Part shown: positions 36,644 to 47,180 of the stretch, piece by piece
Numbering within the stretch: position 1 is the first letter of the stretch
Layout of the letters: each line of letters begins with the position of its first letter
Assembly: GCA_026004415.1 (NCBI GenBank)
Contig: BPJC01000001.1
Location: 186,001-250,000, forward strand
From: Patescibacteria group bacterium
GTDB lineage: Bacteria > Patescibacteriota > Microgenomatia > UBA1406 > GWC2-37-13
Direction: 5' to 3'
Length of the DNA: 64,000 bases
Translations under genes and position numbers: made by a program
The notes under the pieces: generated by a model
Databases searched by the model: none
What the model was told of the DNA's origin: nothing
The model's input: only the letters and a program-made list of their open reading frames with translations

Positions 36644-37393
36644 ATGATAGAAATAGATTTAACTCAGAGACAGCTTGATATTTTAAAAAAAATTATTGAG
36701 GAGTATACTAACACAGGTTTGCCTGTGGGATCAGAACTGCTTGAGAAAAAATATAAGATAGGAGCTTCTCCTGCAACTATTCGTAATGAGATGGTGGTAC
36801 TGGCTAAGAAGGGTTATTTAAGCAAGTCTTATTTTTCATCTGGCAGGATACCCACAGCAAAGGCTTATCGTTTGTATATTCAGCATATGATGGAGCCAAG
36901 TGATATTACAACAGCAGAGGCAGTTGGTTTTAAAAATAGTATTTGGGATGATAGAAAAGAGTTTCATAAACTGTTGCAGAACTCTACAAGAGTTTTGGCT
37001 TTAAAGACTAGGTTGCTGTGTATTGCGTTAAGTCAAGAAGGAGATCTTTATTTCTCTGGAGTTGCCAATATCTTAAATTTTCAGGAGTTTTTAGAGGAAG
37101 AAGAAAAGTTGCCTACGATTTTCTCAAAGTTTGAAGATGATGTGTTTTGGACCCATATTATAAAAAGAATTGAAAAACTTCATGAAGACTTAATGATATT
37201 TTTAGGCGAAGAAGATATTCAAGATCCTACCTTTGACAACTTGGCTGGAGTAATGGCAGAGTTTCAGGGAAGATCTATTTCTGGTTATATTGGTGTTGTG
37301 GGAACTAAAAGGATCTATTATGATGAGGTGATTCCTAAGGTTAAGTATATGTCTTCTTTAATATCCGAGATTTTAGTTAACGAAGGTTATTAG
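36644..37393 (+). CDS. hrcA: Heat-inducible transcription repressor HrcA (short)
   Basis: Represses chaperone operons by binding CIRCE. The winged helix (TQRQLDILKKIIEEYTNTG, GASPATIRNEMVVLAKKGYL, SSGRIPTAKAYRLYI) and the C-terminal GAF-like end (GYIGVVGTKRIYYDEVIPKV) are present. At 249 residues it is about 90 shorter than usual, mostly in the central domain. The start is the ATG at 36644: upstream in-frame codons overlie the promoter and operator. Autoregulation is expected. Confidence 0.9.
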   Translation: MIEIDLTQRQLDILKKIIEEYTNTGLPVGSELLEKKYKIGASPATIRNEMVVLAKKGYLSKSYFSSGRIPTAKAYRLYIQHMMEPSDITTAEAVGFKNSIWDDRKEFHKLLQNSTRVLALKTRLLCIALSQEGDLYFSGVANILNFQEFLEEEEKLPTIFSKFEDDVFWTHIIKRIEKLHEDLMIFLGEEDIQDPTFDNLAGVMAEFQGRSISGYIGVVGTKRIYYDEVIPKVKYMSSLISEILVNEGY

Positions 37394-37410
37394 TTTAAGA
37401 TTTCTGTTTT

Positions 37411-37848
37411 ATGCCGGTTGGTAAATCAAAAAAAACTGAGAATGCTGATGATTATAAGCAAAAATATTTGAGAGCTTTGGCTGATTATCAGAATTTGCTC
37501 AAGAGGGTAGAGCAAGAGAAGCAAAGAATTGAACAAGAAGTTGCCTTTAGTTTTTGGCAAAGATTTTTAGATATTTATGAGGATATGTTAAGAGCTGATG
37601 TGTTTGTAAAAGATCAAGGTTTAAAGATGATTTTGGATAAGATGAAGAAGTTTTTGAAGGATTCTGGAGTTTCTGAGGTTGAGTTGGAAGGCAAAAAGTT
37701 CGATCCGGAGTTGGCTGAGGTTGTGGATGTTGTATCGTGTTCAGATGATCAAGAAGACAACACAGTCTCAAAAGTTTACCGAAAAGCCTACAAACTTTTT
37801 GACAAAGTTTTGCAGGTTGGAAAAGTTCAGGTTAAAAAGAAAAGTTAA
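37411..37848 (+). CDS. grpE: Nucleotide exchange factor GrpE
   Basis: Releases ADP from DnaK. Coiled coil (YLRALADYQNLLKRVEQEKQ) and C-terminal beta domain (FDPELAEVVDVV, KVYRKAYKLFDKVLQVGKVQV) are present in 145 residues. 17 nt after hrcA. Confidence 0.93.
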   Translation: MPVGKSKKTENADDYKQKYLRALADYQNLLKRVEQEKQRIEQEVAFSFWQRFLDIYEDMLRADVFVKDQGLKMILDKMKKFLKDSGVSEVELEGKKFDPELAEVVDVVSCSDDQEDNTVSKVYRKAYKLFDKVLQVGKVQVKKKS

Positions 37849-37869
37849 AAGTTTTTATATTTTGAAACT

Positions 37870-39762
37870 ATGGGAAAAATAATTGGTATTGATTTGGGAA
37901 CAACAAACTCAGTTGTTGCAGTTATGGAAGGAGGACAACCTAAAGTTATTCCTTCTCAAGAAGGAAGAAATGTCACTCCTTCAGTTGTTGATCCTATCAA
38001 AAGAATAGTTGGCGATACTGCCAAGAGACAGATGCTTTTGCATCCTGACAAGATAATCTTTTCCATCAAAAGGTTGATGGGTAAGAAGTACAGCGATGAG
38101 TCTGTTCAAAGAGACATAAAATGGTTGCCTTACAAGATTAAAGAAGGCAAAAATGGAAAAGCGGTAGTTGAGGTTGATGGCAAGACTTTTACTCCAGAGG
38201 AGATTTCTGCAATGATTTTGCAAAAACTTAAAGCAGATGCTGAGGCTTATCTAGGTGAAAAGGTTGAACGAGCTGTTATTACAGTTCCTGCTTACTTTGA
38301 TGACTCTCAAAGGCAGGCTACTAAACAGGCTGGTGAGATTGCAGGCTTGAAGGTTGAAAGAATATTAAACGAGCCTACAGCGGCGGCTTTAGCTTATGGT
38401 CTTGACAAAAAGCATTCTCATACTATAGCTGTTTATGATCTAGGCGGTGGAACCTTTGACATTACAATACTTGAGTTAGGAGAAGGTGTTTTTGAGGTTA
38501 AGGCCACTAATGGTGATACTCATTTAGGTGGTGATGACTTTGATAAAGCTATATTAGATTATGTTGCTGAAGAGTTTAAAAAAGAGTATGGCATAGATTT
38601 AAGGCAAGATCCTCAGGCTTTGCAAAGATTGCGTGATGCCTCTGAAAAAGCTAAGATTGAATTGTCAAGTTCTATGGAGACAGAGATTAATCTGCCTTTT
38701 ATTACAGTTAAAGACAATCAACCTTTGCACCTGGTTTACAAACTTACCAGAGCTAAATTAGAGAGTTTAGTAGAAGAACTTATTAAAAAGACATTTGAAC
38801 CTGTAAAAGAGTGTCTTAAAGACGCAAAATTAACTGCAGATAAAATAGACGAGGTAATCTTAGTCGGCGGTATGACTAGGATGCCAAAGATTATCCAAGA
38901 GGTTAAAAACTTTTTTGGCAAAGATCCTCATAGAGGTATTAACCCAGATGAGGTTGTTGCTCTAGGAGCGGCTGTTCAGGCTGGCATTATAACAGGAGAG
39001 GCAAAAGATGTTGTTTTATTAGATGTAACGCCTCTTACTTTAGGTGTTGAAACATTAGGTGGTGTGATGACGCCTCTGATTCCTAGGAATACAACAATTC
39101 CTACCTCAAAATCTGAGGTCTTTACAACAGCCGCTGATAATCAAACTCAGGTAGAGATTCATATTCTGCAGGGAGAGAGGCCAATGGCAAAAGATAATAA
39201 ATCTTTAGGTAGATTTATTTTAGAAGGTATACCACCAGCGCCAAGAGGTGTGCCTCAGATTGAGGTTAGTTTTGATTTAGATGCCAATGGTATCTTGACT
39301 GTAACAGCAAAAGATAAGGCAACTGGCAAAAAACAGTCTATAACAATAAAAGGATCTACTGGTTTGAGTGAAGAAGAAATTGAGAAAATGAAACAAGAAG
39401 CTGAGGCTCATAAACAAGAGGATGAGAGAATGAAGGAATTGATTGAAGAGAAAAACAGGGCTGACTCAATTGTTTATACAGCTGAAAAAATGCTTAAAGA
39501 CAATAAGGATAAATTATCAGATGATGAAAAGAAGAAAATTGAACAACTTATTGCTGAGGTAAGGGAATTAACTGGAAAAGATGATGTTTCTAAAGATGAT
39601 CTACAAGCTAAAACTCAAGCCTTATCAGATTATATCCAAGAAATAGGAGCAAGAATGTATAGTCAAGGTCAGTCAGATAACAAAGGAACTGATGATAAGA
39701 GTAATGACAGTAAAGATAAGAGCTCTGATGACAAACCAGAGGAAGGCGAAGTTGTTGATTAA
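37870..39762 (+). CDS. dnaK: Chaperone DnaK (Hsp70)
   Basis: The 630 residues show the nucleotide-binding domain ([60 protein letters not shown]), linker [12 protein letters not shown], substrate-binding domain and a lid ending in a Ser/Asp/Lys-rich tail. Third gene of the hrcA-grpE-dnaK-dnaJ operon, so under HrcA control. Confidence 0.97.
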   Translation: MGKIIGIDLGTTNSVVAVMEGGQPKVIPSQEGRNVTPSVVDPIKRIVGDTAKRQMLLHPDKIIFSIKRLMGKKYSDESVQRDIKWLPYKIKEGKNGKAVVEVDGKTFTPEEISAMILQKLKADAEAYLGEKVERAVITVPAYFDDSQRQATKQAGEIAGLKVERILNEPTAAALAYGLDKKHSHTIAVYDLGGGTFDITILELGEGVFEVKATNGDTHLGGDDFDKAILDYVAEEFKKEYGIDLRQDPQALQRLRDASEKAKIELSSSMETEINLPFITVKDNQPLHLVYKLTRAKLESLVEELIKKTFEPVKECLKDAKLTADKIDEVILVGGMTRMPKIIQEVKNFFGKDPHRGINPDEVVALGAAVQAGIITGEAKDVVLLDVTPLTLGVETLGGVMTPLIPRNTTIPTSKSEVFTTAADNQTQVEIHILQGERPMAKDNKSLGRFILEGIPPAPRGVPQIEVSFDLDANGILTVTAKDKATGKKQSITIKGSTGLSEEEIEKMKQEAEAHKQEDERMKELIEEKNRADSIVYTAEKMLKDNKDKLSDDEKKKIEQLIAEVRELTGKDDVSKDDLQAKTQALSDYIQEIGARMYSQGQSDNKGTDDKSNDSKDKSSDDKPEEGEVVD

Positions 39763-39767
39763 AACTT

Positions 39768-40637
39768 ATGAAAGATTATTATGAAATATTGGGAGTTTCA
39801 AAGACTGCCAGTGCTGATGAAATAAAAAAAGCCTATCGCAAATTAGCATTGCAGTGGCATCCTGATAAGAACAAATCTCCAGAGGCAGAGAAAAAGTTTA
39901 AGGAGATCAATGAGGCTTATCAGGTTTTGTCTGATCCTGAAAAACGCAAATTATACGATACTTATGGTCATTCAGCTTTTTCAGGATCTGCAGGCACTGG
40001 CAGTGAAGGTTTTGGAAGGCAGAGGAGCTATAGTTATAGGCAAGGCCCTTTTGAATATATCTATACTACTTTTGGTGGTGAAAACCCTTTTGATGTAGAG
40101 TTTGGGGGTTTCACCGATCCGTTTGAGGTGTTTGAAAGTTTTTTTGGAGGAGCTTCGCCTTTTAATAGGAAGAAGAGAGATGTGTATCAGATAAATATAA
40201 CCTTTAAAGAGGCTTTTGAAGGAACAGAAAAAACAGTAGTTATAAAAGGTAAACAAAAAAAGATTAAGATTCCTGCAGGTATTGATGATGGTCAGAGAAT
40301 AAGATACTCTGATTTTGATATTTTAGTTAGAGTTTCGCCAGATAGTAGATTTCAACGCAAAGGTCAGGATCTTTATGTTGTTGAGACAATAGATTATCCT
40401 ACTGCAGTGTTGGGTGGAGAAGCAGAGATTGAGACTTTAGATGGCAAAGTTAAGGTAAAGGTAAAACCAGGTACTCAAGATGGTTCAATGTTAAGATTAA
40501 AAGGCAAAGGTATGCCATATGTTAGGGGTTCTGGTCGTGGAGATTTATATGTAGTATTTAAGATCTCTATCCCCAGCAAAGTATCTTCTAAAGCTAAACA
40601 AATTCTAAAGGAATTGGCAAAGGAACTAAATAATTGA
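39768..40637 (+). CDS. dnaJ: DnaJ-type co-chaperone without zinc finger (CbpA-like)
   Basis: Stimulates DnaK. J domain with HPD ([18 protein letters not shown]), a G/F-rich linker, then directly the C-terminal peptide-binding domains ([37 protein letters not shown]). The four CxxCxGxG repeats of DnaJ are absent, so by architecture this is a class II (CbpA-like) protein even though it sits 5 nt after dnaK. Confidence 0.93.
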   Translation: MKDYYEILGVSKTASADEIKKAYRKLALQWHPDKNKSPEAEKKFKEINEAYQVLSDPEKRKLYDTYGHSAFSGSAGTGSEGFGRQRSYSYRQGPFEYIYTTFGGENPFDVEFGGFTDPFEVFESFFGGASPFNRKKRDVYQINITFKEAFEGTEKTVVIKGKQKKIKIPAGIDDGQRIRYSDFDILVRVSPDSRFQRKGQDLYVVETIDYPTAVLGGEAEIETLDGKVKVKVKPGTQDGSMLRLKGKGMPYVRGSGRGDLYVVFKISIPSKVSSKAKQILKELAKELNN

Positions 40638-40687
40638 ATAAATAAACAGTGGTGTTATAATAATTATATTTATAAATTCTTACTTTA

Positions 40688-42061
40688 ATGAAACGATATT
40701 TTATTACAGATATAATAAACAAAGTTGATCAGGAAGTTGAACTTTATGGTTGGGTTAACTCAATTAGGGATCATAAAAAAGTTGTTTTTATAGATTTAAG
40801 AGACAGAAGTGGATTAGTCCAGTTAGTAGGAGATGAGAGTTTGTCTAAACTTTCTGTTGAAGATGTAGTTTATATAAAAGGAAAGGTTAAAAAAAGACCA
40901 CAACATTTGGTTAATCCTAATTTAGAGACTGGAGAGATTGAGGTTGAGGTTGTTTCATTTGAAAAATTATCTTCTGCTGATGTTTTGCCATTTAATATAT
41001 CTGATTTAGGTTATGATCTTGATGAGCAGATCAGACTTAAATATCGTTATCTGGATTTAAGGCGGGACAGAATGAAGAGGAATCTTTTTTACAGGCAGAG
41101 GGTTTTGTCTGAGGTAAGAAAGTTTTTAGCTTCAAGGCAGTTTTGGGAAGTAGATACTCCGATATTAACCAAGTCTACACCAGAAGGAGCTAGAGATTTT
41201 ATAGTGCCGTCAAGGTTAAAAAAAGGCAAGTTTTACGCGCTTCCTCAATCTCCTCAGCAGTACAAACAGCTATTGATGGTTGCTGGAGTTGAAAGATATT
41301 TTCAGATAGCCAGATGTTTTAGAGATGAGGATCCTAGAGCCGATAGGGCTTATGGCGAGTTTACGCAGATTGATATAGAGATGTCTTTTGTAACTCAAGA
41401 GGATATAAGACGGTTAGTAGAACAAATGATTATTGAGATAATAGAAAAAGTTTTTCCAGAGAAAAAGATATTGCAGGTACCATTTCCAATAATTGATTAT
41501 CAAACTGCTATAAAAAAATATAATACAGACAGACCAGATATAAGAGAGAGTAAAGATGAAAATGTTTTGGCTTTTTGTTGGGTAGTAGATTTTCCTGCTT
41601 TTGAATGGAGTGATGAAGAAAAAAGATGGACAGCTGTTCATCATCCTTTTACCTCGCCAAAAAAAGAGGATTTAAAGTATTTAGAACAAGGAGAGTATGA
41701 TAAGGTCAGAGCTGATCAATACGATTTAGCCTTAAATGGGTTTGAGGTTGCTGGAGGTTCAATAAGAATTACTGATCCTAATTTGCAGAGCAAAATTTTT
41801 CAGATTATGGGGCATTCAGAAGCTGATGTGAAAAAAAAGTTTGGACATCTGCTTAAGGCATTCAGTTATGGAGTTCCGCCCCATGGTGGAATTGCTATTG
41901 GTTTTGACAGACTTTTGCAGGTTATTTTAAATGAAAGATCGGTTAGAGAGGTTATTGCTTTCCCTGCTACTTCTGGAGGTGTTACTGCAGTGATGTCTGC
42001 GCCAGATAAAGTCTCGGATGAACAACTTAAGGAGCTCGGTATTGCTGTGATTGAAGAATAA
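40688..42061 (+). CDS. aspS: Aspartyl-tRNA synthetase lacking the GAD insert
   Basis: Charges tRNA-Asp (its tRNA is at 45371). Anticodon-binding OB domain (ELYGWVNSIRDHKKVVFIDL), class II motif 2 (FRDEDPRADRAYGEFTQIDIEM) and motif 3 (GIAIGFDRLLQVI) are intact. In bacterial AspRS a GAD domain of about 130 residues follows YGTDKPDLR; here YNTDRPDIRE runs within about 15 residues to CWVVDFPAFEW, so the GAD domain is missing and the protein has 457 rather than about 590 residues. Confidence 0.95.
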   Translation: MKRYFITDIINKVDQEVELYGWVNSIRDHKKVVFIDLRDRSGLVQLVGDESLSKLSVEDVVYIKGKVKKRPQHLVNPNLETGEIEVEVVSFEKLSSADVLPFNISDLGYDLDEQIRLKYRYLDLRRDRMKRNLFYRQRVLSEVRKFLASRQFWEVDTPILTKSTPEGARDFIVPSRLKKGKFYALPQSPQQYKQLLMVAGVERYFQIARCFRDEDPRADRAYGEFTQIDIEMSFVTQEDIRRLVEQMIIEIIEKVFPEKKILQVPFPIIDYQTAIKKYNTDRPDIRESKDENVLAFCWVVDFPAFEWSDEEKRWTAVHHPFTSPKKEDLKYLEQGEYDKVRADQYDLALNGFEVAGGSIRITDPNLQSKIFQIMGHSEADVKKKFGHLLKAFSYGVPPHGGIAIGFDRLLQVILNERSVREVIAFPATSGGVTAVMSAPDKVSDEQLKELGIAVIEE

Positions 42062-42084
42062 ACTAAATTTAGTATTTTTAATAT

Positions 42085-43020
42085 ATGGCAAGAATTGATC
42101 AAATAGGAGTATTTATTTTGTTAGTTCTTTTGCTTTTGTTTTATCCAGGAGACAATCTAACAGCAAAAAAAATTCATAATAACTTATATACATCTAATTT
42201 TAGTTTGAAACTAGATCAAAAAAAAACTGATGATAAACTTATTAAGATTGACAAAATTTATACAATTGTAGATTATGCGCCAGTATTAGCTTTAACAGCA
42301 AAAGCAGTCTATATTTATACCAAAGACTCAAATATTGTTTTGTATCAGAAAAATCAGGATTTAAAAATATATCCTGCCTCTTTAACTAAAATACTTACAG
42401 CAATAACAGCATTAAAGTTTTATGATCTAGATGATGTAATTAGAGTATCTAGAGATATTACAGAAGGTCGCGTTATGGGTATTGTTTCTGGACAACGCTT
42501 TACAGTTGAAAGTTTGATTTATGGTATTTTGATTCATTCTGCCAATGATGCGGCCTACGCTTTGGCTGATGGAGTAAATTTCCAAGATTTTATTGATCAG
42601 ATGAACAACACAGCTTTAGAGTTGGGTATGCAAAACTCTCATTTTACAAACCCAGCTGGTTTTGATGATCCTAATCACTATACTACTGTTTCGGATTTAG
42701 CAAAAGTTGTTAATTCTTTTTTAAAAGATCCTTTTTTAAAAAAAGTTGTTGGCATAAAAGAGATTACTATTTCAGATGCTGATTTTAAATCCTTTTATAG
42801 ACTTGAAAATGTGAATCAGTTGTTGGGAGATATACCTGGAGTAGCAGGTTTAAAAACTGGGTTTACGCCTAACGCAGGTGAGAACTTAGTTACACTGTAC
42901 AAGCATCCACAGGCTGGTGATATTGTCATAATTTTAGTGGGAAGCTCAGATAGGTTCTTGGAGACTAGGTCAATTATTAACTGGCTAAACTCTAATTTAG
43001 CAGTATCGTTTCTTAATTAA
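42085..43020 (+). CDS. D-alanyl-D-alanine carboxypeptidase (PBP5-like)
   Basis: Trims the terminal D-Ala from peptidoglycan stem peptides outside the membrane. The serine active site SLTK, SAND (SxN) and KTG (GLKTGFT) are present after an N-terminal hydrophobic segment (VFILLVLLLLFYPG). The 311 residues lack the C-terminal amphipathic anchor domain; the N-terminal segment probably anchors it. Implies a peptidoglycan wall. Confidence 0.93.
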   Translation: MARIDQIGVFILLVLLLLFYPGDNLTAKKIHNNLYTSNFSLKLDQKKTDDKLIKIDKIYTIVDYAPVLALTAKAVYIYTKDSNIVLYQKNQDLKIYPASLTKILTAITALKFYDLDDVIRVSRDITEGRVMGIVSGQRFTVESLIYGILIHSANDAAYALADGVNFQDFIDQMNNTALELGMQNSHFTNPAGFDDPNHYTTVSDLAKVVNSFLKDPFLKKVVGIKEITISDADFKSFYRLENVNQLLGDIPGVAGLKTGFTPNAGENLVTLYKHPQAGDIVIILVGSSDRFLETRSIINWLNSNLAVSFLN

Positions 43021-44180
43021 TTAGACTCAATGTATTCAGGTGTTATCGCAGGCACATAAGCTATAAAGTCCTTACCTAAAAAAACATAGTAAGGCAAAAG
43101 ATATTCGCTTTTATCAGGTGCATAAAGATAGCCTAAAAACATTTTGCTAATCTCTATTTTTGTAGTATCTTCACCAGGTTTTAAGGTAATGATAGCTTTT
43201 TTTTCTTTAAGATTTTGCCAGGCTTGGTCTCCTGTGATTAAAGGATATACTCCAATTTCATTGCTAAAGTCTTTATCTTGAATACTGGCTGAGATTATTA
43301 TTGGCCTTGATTCAATTATTGGAGTAGGAGTTGGAGTTGGAGTTTGTTCTGGATCCTGGTTTTGATTATCTGTTTGGTTTGTTGGTTCAGTTGCTGGTAT
43401 TTGTTTGGTTTCTAAAGCAACAATTATGTAATTTGGACTTTTGTCGTAGTCTTCAGTTATAATTGGTATTCCGTTTATATCATTTGGGTAAAGATCAATT
43501 CTGAGACTGTTGGCAGACTGTTTGGTCTCTGTTACTTTAAATTTGCCTGTTTCATCTATTTTCAAATAGGTTAAGTTCATTTTTCCGTTAATTAAGTTGT
43601 CTGTGTATTTGTTGACTTCATTCAGTTTTTCTTTAGCAATTGTCACCAGGTCATTTTCAGTTAAATTAGCAATAGAAAGATTTTGTGCAATCTGAGTTAG
43701 GTAAGAATTTTTCAGTTGGTATTTGAAACTAAAATCTGTTATTTGAATCTCTAATTGTTTTTCTGTTGTTTCAAAGTTGATTAAGGTGTCTTGCCTTGTT
43801 GGTTGTAGTTTTTCTGTATCAAAACCCAATGTTTTTGCCATAAGGTATGATCTTTCAAGATAGGTAAGTACTGGTGTTGTCTTTTCAAATTTTAGAACTT
43901 GAGCGCTATTTGAAGCTGTAATTGGAACTCCTTCTATGGTGTCTAATATAAACTCAATATTTGGTGATATAGTTTGTTCTGTTTCTAGTTTAGGCAGTTT
44001 TATTTTTCCAAATACAGGATTTATTTCTAACTTATTTTTCGTTGTAGTCGGTTGTTTTGTTTGATTTGATAATCTAATCAGTAAATTAAGAGTAAAGATT
44101 AACAGAATAACAAAAATACCTCCTAAAACTATTAGTATGCCATACTTTCTAATAAAGTATGAGATCTCTGTAAGATTCAT
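43017..44180 (-). CDS. Membrane-anchored extracytoplasmic protein, unknown function
   Basis: A short cytoplasmic start, one membrane helix (GILIVLGGIFVILLIFTLNLLI), and about 340 external residues with a Thr/Pro/Gln-rich linker near residues 275-290. The C-terminus (KKAIITLKPGEDTTKIEISK, MFLGYLYAPDKSEYLLPYYV) vaguely recalls peptidase-propeptide/YycH-like domains, but I cannot assign a family. It overlaps dacA-like by 4 nt at its end, and its ATG overlaps the dehydrogenase stop. Confidence 0.65.
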   Translation of the reverse strand: MNLTEISYFIRKYGILIVLGGIFVILLIFTLNLLIRLSNQTKQPTTTKNKLEINPVFGKIKLPKLETEQTISPNIEFILDTIEGVPITASNSAQVLKFEKTTPVLTYLERSYLMAKTLGFDTEKLQPTRQDTLINFETTEKQLEIQITDFSFKYQLKNSYLTQIAQNLSIANLTENDLVTIAKEKLNEVNKYTDNLINGKMNLTYLKIDETGKFKVTETKQSANSLRIDLYPNDINGIPIITEDYDKSPNYIIVALETKQIPATEPTNQTDNQNQDPEQTPTPTPTPIIESRPIIISASIQDKDFSNEIGVYPLITGDQAWQNLKEKKAIITLKPGEDTTKIEISKMFLGYLYAPDKSEYLLPYYVFLGKDFIAYVPAITPEYIESN

Positions 44181-45172
44181 ATTAAGTTAGTAGGCGTCTT
44201 TTTTAAAAAATTATTAATGTTTGATATTGTTGTCATAGTTATTCTGTCTAATGCTTCTTTGGTGTTGAAAGCATTGTGGGGAGTTACTATTATTTTAGGA
44301 TGGTTTATTAGTATATGGTTTATAAGAACCTCTTTGTAATTAAGATTGCTGTTTATTTTTCCTGTTAGTATCTCTACTTCTTCTTGCAAATCATCTTCTT
44401 CTTCAAGTACATCTAGACCAGCCATAGCAATATGGTTATCCTCAATAGCGCAAAGCAAGGCTGATTGATCTATAAGACCGCCACGAGCAGTGTTTATAAT
44501 AATTGATCCTTTTTTACAGAGTTTTAGCGTATCTTTATTCAAAATATGATAAGTTTCTTCAGTTAGCGGAAGATGCAGACTTAATATGTCTGATTTTTGT
44601 AGGACTGTTTTAAGGTCAGCAAATTTAAGGTTGTATTTTTTTTCAAATTCTGGGTATCTGCTTCTGTTGTAAACCAATATTTTCATGCCAAAGCCATCAG
44701 CAATTTTTGCAGTTTCCTTGCCTATTTTTCCAAATCCTAATAATCCTAATGTTTTGTTGTAAAGTTCAAAACCTCTTATCTTTGATCTGTTTAAAGGTTT
44801 TTGCAGTTTTGCCATTTGAATTGATTCATTAAGTTTTTTTGTTATTTCCAGTATTAAAGCAAACGCGTACTCTGCTACAGTTTTGCTTCCATAGTCTGGA
44901 ACATTTGATACTAAAATCTTTTTATCTTTACAGTAATTAAGATCAATATGATCATAACCTGTTGATCTGGTTGTAATGTATTTAAGGTTTGGTAATTTCT
45001 CCAGGTTTTCTTTGTTGAATTTTGAGTAAATAAACCCTGAAATAATCTCTGCTGTTTTATACTTCTCAGCTGTTTGGCTGTCAAAAGGAGATTTTTCCAA
45101 TATCGCTGAAGGATAAGCCTTGGCTATTTTAGATCTTTCCCATTTTTGTACATCAAAAAAAACAATCTTCAT
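44177..45172 (-). CDS. D-isomer-specific 2-hydroxyacid dehydrogenase
   Basis: NAD-dependent reduction of a 2-keto acid to a D-hydroxy acid, such as D-lactate. Rossmann motif GLLGFGKIGKETAK, the catalytic Arg in NTARGGLID, Glu region LDVLEEED and a His in TPHNAFNT are present. The N-terminus (MKIVFFDVQKWERS) resembles D-lactate dehydrogenase. It could regenerate NAD+ in a fermentative cell; substrate not certain. Confidence 0.88.
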   Translation of the reverse strand: MKIVFFDVQKWERSKIAKAYPSAILEKSPFDSQTAEKYKTAEIISGFIYSKFNKENLEKLPNLKYITTRSTGYDHIDLNYCKDKKILVSNVPDYGSKTVAEYAFALILEITKKLNESIQMAKLQKPLNRSKIRGFELYNKTLGLLGFGKIGKETAKIADGFGMKILVYNRSRYPEFEKKYNLKFADLKTVLQKSDILSLHLPLTEETYHILNKDTLKLCKKGSIIINTARGGLIDQSALLCAIEDNHIAMAGLDVLEEEDDLQEEVEILTGKINSNLNYKEVLINHILINHPKIIVTPHNAFNTKEALDRITMTTISNINNFLKKTPTNLI

Positions 45173-45227
45173 AATATTTTATGATATAATGTTTTAATCA
45201 ACAAATCAATCTAATTATCTTGATCAA

Positions 45228-45312
45228 CCAGGGGTGGCAGAGTGGACAATTGCACCAGTCTGTAAAACTGGCGGGTTAATTCCCTACGGAGGTTCGAATC
45301 CTCCCCCCTGGA
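45228..45312 (+). tRNA. tRNA-Tyr (anticodon GTA), CCA encoded
   Basis: Acceptor CCAGGGG/CCCCTGG is perfect. The anticodon loop is CTGTAAA, the variable arm is long (class II), T loop TTCGAAT, discriminator A, followed by an encoded CCA (45313-45315). A TATAAT box at 45185-45190 may drive it. Confidence 0.95.
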
Positions 45313-45370
45313 CCAAGAATTAAGATAGCAAATTACAACTGTTATCTTGTGATAAAATATATTAAAGTTT

Positions 45371-45444
45371 GGGATCGTAGCTCAGCTGGTTAGAGCGCAG
45401 CCCTGTCAAGGCTGAGGTCGCGGGTTCAAGTCCCGTCGGTCCCG
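45371..45444 (+). tRNA. tRNA-Asp (anticodon GTC)
   Basis: Acceptor GGGATCG/CGGTCCC (one T-G pair), anticodon loop CTGTCAA, T arm CGGG-TTCAAGT-CCCG, discriminator G. CCA is not encoded. It follows tRNA-Tyr after 58 nt. Confidence 0.95.
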
Positions 45445-45524
45445 CAGAGATTTTAGGTATTAAAATTATCTTCTTGTTTAATGTTTAATTATTTTTGTGA
45501 TTCTTTATAATAATACAAAGTAAA

Positions 45525-46616
45525 ATGAACTTAAATCTTATGCGAAAATTAGGTTTGTTTTCATTTTTTTTCTTAATTTTCAGTTTTACTGTTTTGGCTG
45601 AAAGCAATAGCAAAGTTTTTAAGGCGAGGGTAGTTAATGTAAAAAACGAATCTGTAAATAAGATAGACAATTTAGAGACTGTAACACAGAACTTGGAGTT
45701 AATTGTTTTAACAGGCCAGTTAAAAGGCAAAACAATTAATGCTTTAAATCAGGGTAGTATTGATTCTAGTCGTATTTATAAGATTGGAGATGAGGTTGTT
45801 GTTTCAGAATTGGTTTTAGATTCTGAAAAAAAACAGTATTTGGTTTTGGATTATGCTAGGCAAAACTCATTGATCTTTATTTTTTTAATATTTGTTCTTG
45901 TGGTTATTCTGATTGCTAGGAGAAAAGGAATGTTTTCATTACTGGGTTTATTGTCTTCGGTTGTGTTTATAATTTATTTTTTTCTGCCTAGTCTTGCCAA
46001 AGGAGAAAATCCTTTTGTTGTTTCTATTTTATCTATTTTATTTATTTTGTGCTTTATTTTTCCTTTATCTCATGGTTTAAACAGAAAAACTTTTATAGCA
46101 GGATTGGCCACATTTTTTTCTTTGTTTATTACAATGATTTTGGCAGAGTATTTTATAATGATTGCAAAAATATCTGGCATGGCCGATGAGTCTGCAATTT
46201 TTTTGCAACTTAGCAATCCAAGTTTGTTTAATATAAAAGGGATTTTTACAGCTTCAGTATTGATTGGTTGTTTAGGAGTTTTAGATGATGTTACTATTTC
46301 TCAGGTTTCAGTAGTTGAAGAGTTGTTTTTGAATACTAAAAAATCTGCTGATGATATTTTCAGATCAGCTATGAAGATCGGTCAAGATCATATAAACATC
46401 TTTGGGTTAATACTTTGTTTTTGGTATATATAAGTTCTTTTTTTGCCTATGTTTATATTGTTTTATAATAACAGTCAGCCTGTGTGGTTTGTTATCAATA
46501 ATGAGTTTTTAGCTGAGGATATAGTAAGAAGTCTTACTGCAAGTATTGGTCTTGTTTTGTCTGTGCCAATAACTACTTTATTATCTGTATTCTTATATTT
46601 TAAGACTCACAGATGA
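45525..46616 (+). pseudogene. YibE/F-family membrane protein with two compensating frameshifts
   Basis: A signal-like segment (LGLFSFFFLIFSFTVLA), a beta-rich external domain (TGQLKGKTINALNQGSID, YKIGDEVVVSEL) and a multi-helix YibE/F domain (CLGVLDDVTISQVSVVEEL, SAMKIGQDHI). The original frame hits TAA at 46431-46433. In the +1 frame the missing piece reads VNTLFLVYISSFF, exactly what the family has after xxDHI. The original frame then resumes with LPMFILFYNNSQPVWF and ends at 46614-46616. So one base is lost near 46400 and one gained in the T7 run near 46437-46443. Function of the family unknown (transport-like). Confidence 0.7.
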
Positions 46617-46656
46617 GTAATTGAGTTGCAAGTAGGTTAATGTTAATATTATTATT

Positions 46657-47180
46657 ATGGACATCAAACATAATTTAATGGTAATTAAGCTGGCTGTAGT
46701 CTCTGTTTTTAAAAAAAAGATTTATATAGCTTTATTTTTTTTATTTGCAATTAGTTTTTTTCTTTTTGTCAGTTTTTTTGCCTGTTGTCTTAACCAAACA
46801 AGATTTGCTGTTACAGTTTAAGATTTTGAGTATTAATGATTATGTATTGTTTGGATTTTTTTCAGCCTTGTCTTCTTTAAGTTTTCTTTTGTTTATTTAT
46901 TCATTGATAAATACAAGCAGTATAAGTAAAAAAGCTGTTTCTGGAGCTGGTATTGGCATTTTTTTCTGGTTTATTTAGTGCAATTTTAGCTGGCACGACC
47001 TGTTCTTATTGTTTGCTGGCAATTTTTGGTTTAGTTGGTTCGGGTTTTTCATTTTTTTTACTAGATCATAGAATAGAGATTTTGCTTTTTGCTTTGATTC
47101 TTCTTTTACTTAGCATATTTTTTATATCTAAAAAAATAATTGATGGTTGTGTTGATTGTAAATTGCAACTAATTCTTTTT
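46657..47180 (+). pseudogene. Polytopic membrane protein of unknown function, frameshifted
   Basis: Three frames join into one hydrophobic protein: IKHNLMVIKLAVVSVFKKK with a helix, then (shift in a T7 run at 46755-46761 or 46773-46779) FLPVVLTKQDLLLQFK with GFFSALSSLSFLLFIYSL, then (shift in T7 at 46959-46965) FFSGLFSAILAGTTCSYCLL with further helices up to KKIIDGCVDC. The natural stop is not evident: the last frame runs on into the exchanger start. The CxxC pair in a membrane helix is notable. No family recognised. Confidence 0.5.
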
